DNA from: Noviherbaspirillum sp. L7-7A
GTDB taxonomy: Bacteria; Pseudomonadota; Gammaproteobacteria; Burkholderiales; Burkholderiaceae_D
Length of the DNA: 64,000 nt
Assembly: GCF_019052805.1 (NCBI RefSeq)
Contig: NZ_JAHQRJ010000002.1
Location: 62,001 to 126,000 of the forward strand
Direction of reading: 5' to 3'
The notes below the pieces were generated by a model. It was not told the DNA's origin. It did not search any database and saw only the letters and a list, made by a program, of their open reading frames with translations. A program made the position numbers and the translations under genes. Shown in pieces: positions 63,685-64,000 of this stretch (position 1 is its first letter; every line of letters begins with the position of its first letter).

Positions 63685-64000
63685 CTAGTTCCTGATCTCC
63701 AGCGCGCGGTTCAGGCTCAACGCCGCCAGCGAGCCGACCGCGCCCGACAGCAGATAGAGGCTGACATAGGCCAGGCCGAAGTGGGCCGACAGGCCCAGCG
63801 CCACCAGCGGCGCGAAGCCGGCGCCGACCAGCCAGGCCAGGTCCGAGGTCAGGGCCGCGCCGGTGTAGCGGAAGCGGGCCGGGAAGTTGGCCGTTACCGC
63901 GCCGGCCGCCTGGCCATAGGACAGGCCCAGCAGTGCAAAGCCTAGCAGCACGAACACGTTCTGGCCAAACTCGCCGCCATTCATCAGGCTGGGCACCGAG
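63685..64000 (-). CDS. MFS (metabolite:H+ symporter type) transporter, 3' part
   Basis: The last 105 or so codons of an MFS gene whose 5' end lies beyond the right edge. FVLLGFALLGLSYGQAAGAVTANFPARFRYTGAALTSDLAWLVGAGFAPLV is the helix-10/11 signature of MHS-type permeases (shikimate/proline-betaine group), and SLAALSLNRALEIRN ends the protein. Read from the edge the frame is fully open. Confidence 0.82.
   Translation of the reverse strand, partial: SVPSLMNGGEFGQNVFVLLGFALLGLSYGQAAGAVTANFPARFRYTGAALTSDLAWLVGAGFAPLVALGLSAHFGLAYVSLYLLSGAVGSLAALSLNRALEIRN

Noticed and set aside
1-64000. tRNA, rRNA, CRISPR arrays, intact insertion sequences or prophage genes
   Set aside because: None found on reading through; all strong hairpins are terminator-like or belong to the dispersed palindrome families.

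Overview
The window looks like chromosomal DNA of a high-GC betaproteobacterium of the Burkholderiales, most likely Oxalobacteraceae (Noviherbaspirillum/Massilia-like). This is an inference from four orphan Bug-type solute receptors, a PEP-CTERM surface protein with a sigma-54 promoter, a complete biotin-independent malonate decarboxylase operon, a tcuAB tricarballylate locus, and many LysR regulators beside organic-acid catabolic genes. I see no rRNA, tRNA, CRISPR array, intact insertion sequence or prophage.

Layout. 1-350: paired palindromic repeats. 351-8135: an NDP-forming acyl-CoA synthetase divergent from an acyl-CoA dehydrogenase / Bug receptor / MmgE-PrpD / hydrolase / D-2-hydroxyacid dehydrogenase operon, an organic-acid catabolic unit of unknown substrate. 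8136-8467: more repeats. 8468-14595: a small hypothetical gene, a flavin monooxygenase behind a near-consensus sigma-54 promoter with an upstream palindromic enhancer, the broken gene of an AcoR-like sigma-54 activator, and a divergent ALDH7-type aldehyde dehydrogenase. 14777-16080: kgtP-like permease with a one-base frameshift. 16331-18230: SGNH hydrolase and OpgC-like membrane protein. 18775-19608: PepA-like PEP-CTERM protein. 19977-21668: SulP anion transporter. 21804-24090: decayed acyltransferase and GntR genes. 24106-29023: DUF72, methyltransferase, quinone oxidoreductase with divergent LysR, a lipoprotein and a GlcG/HbpS-like protein. 29024-29931: repeats.

29932-35441: MFS exporter, class II aldolase and 2-hydroxyacid dehydrogenase divergent from a LysR, then an enoyl-CoA hydratase. 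35565-41220: EamA transporter, LysR, tcuA, tcuB and a Bug receptor. 41221-42010: a composite inverted-repeat region. 42011-47555: CocE/S15-like lipoprotein hydrolase, a Gly/Tyr/Pro-rich secreted protein, and a DUF3482 GTPase translationally coupled to a DUF2868 membrane protein. 47556-48754: AT-rich stretch with one secreted protein of unknown function. 48840-55938: malonate operon in the order Bug-mdcA-C-D-E-G-B-H on the minus strand, with a TTGTATACAA-core palindrome upstream and a second Bug gene facing away. 57503-62949: minus-strand genes, mostly one tightly packed operon (lone ABC receptor, desaturase, EamA, cysteine hydrolase, metallo-beta-lactamase-fold hydrolase, unknown protein). The 3' part of an MFS gene runs off the right edge.

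Taken together the genes describe a soil or water bacterium that scavenges short-chain carboxylic acids. Several genes are disrupted (AcoR-like activator, kgtP, acyltransferase, GntR), by a mix of nonsense changes, short indels and internal deletions. This points to real decay for at least the acyltransferase and GntR remnants, while the single-base lesion in kgtP could be a sequencing error.
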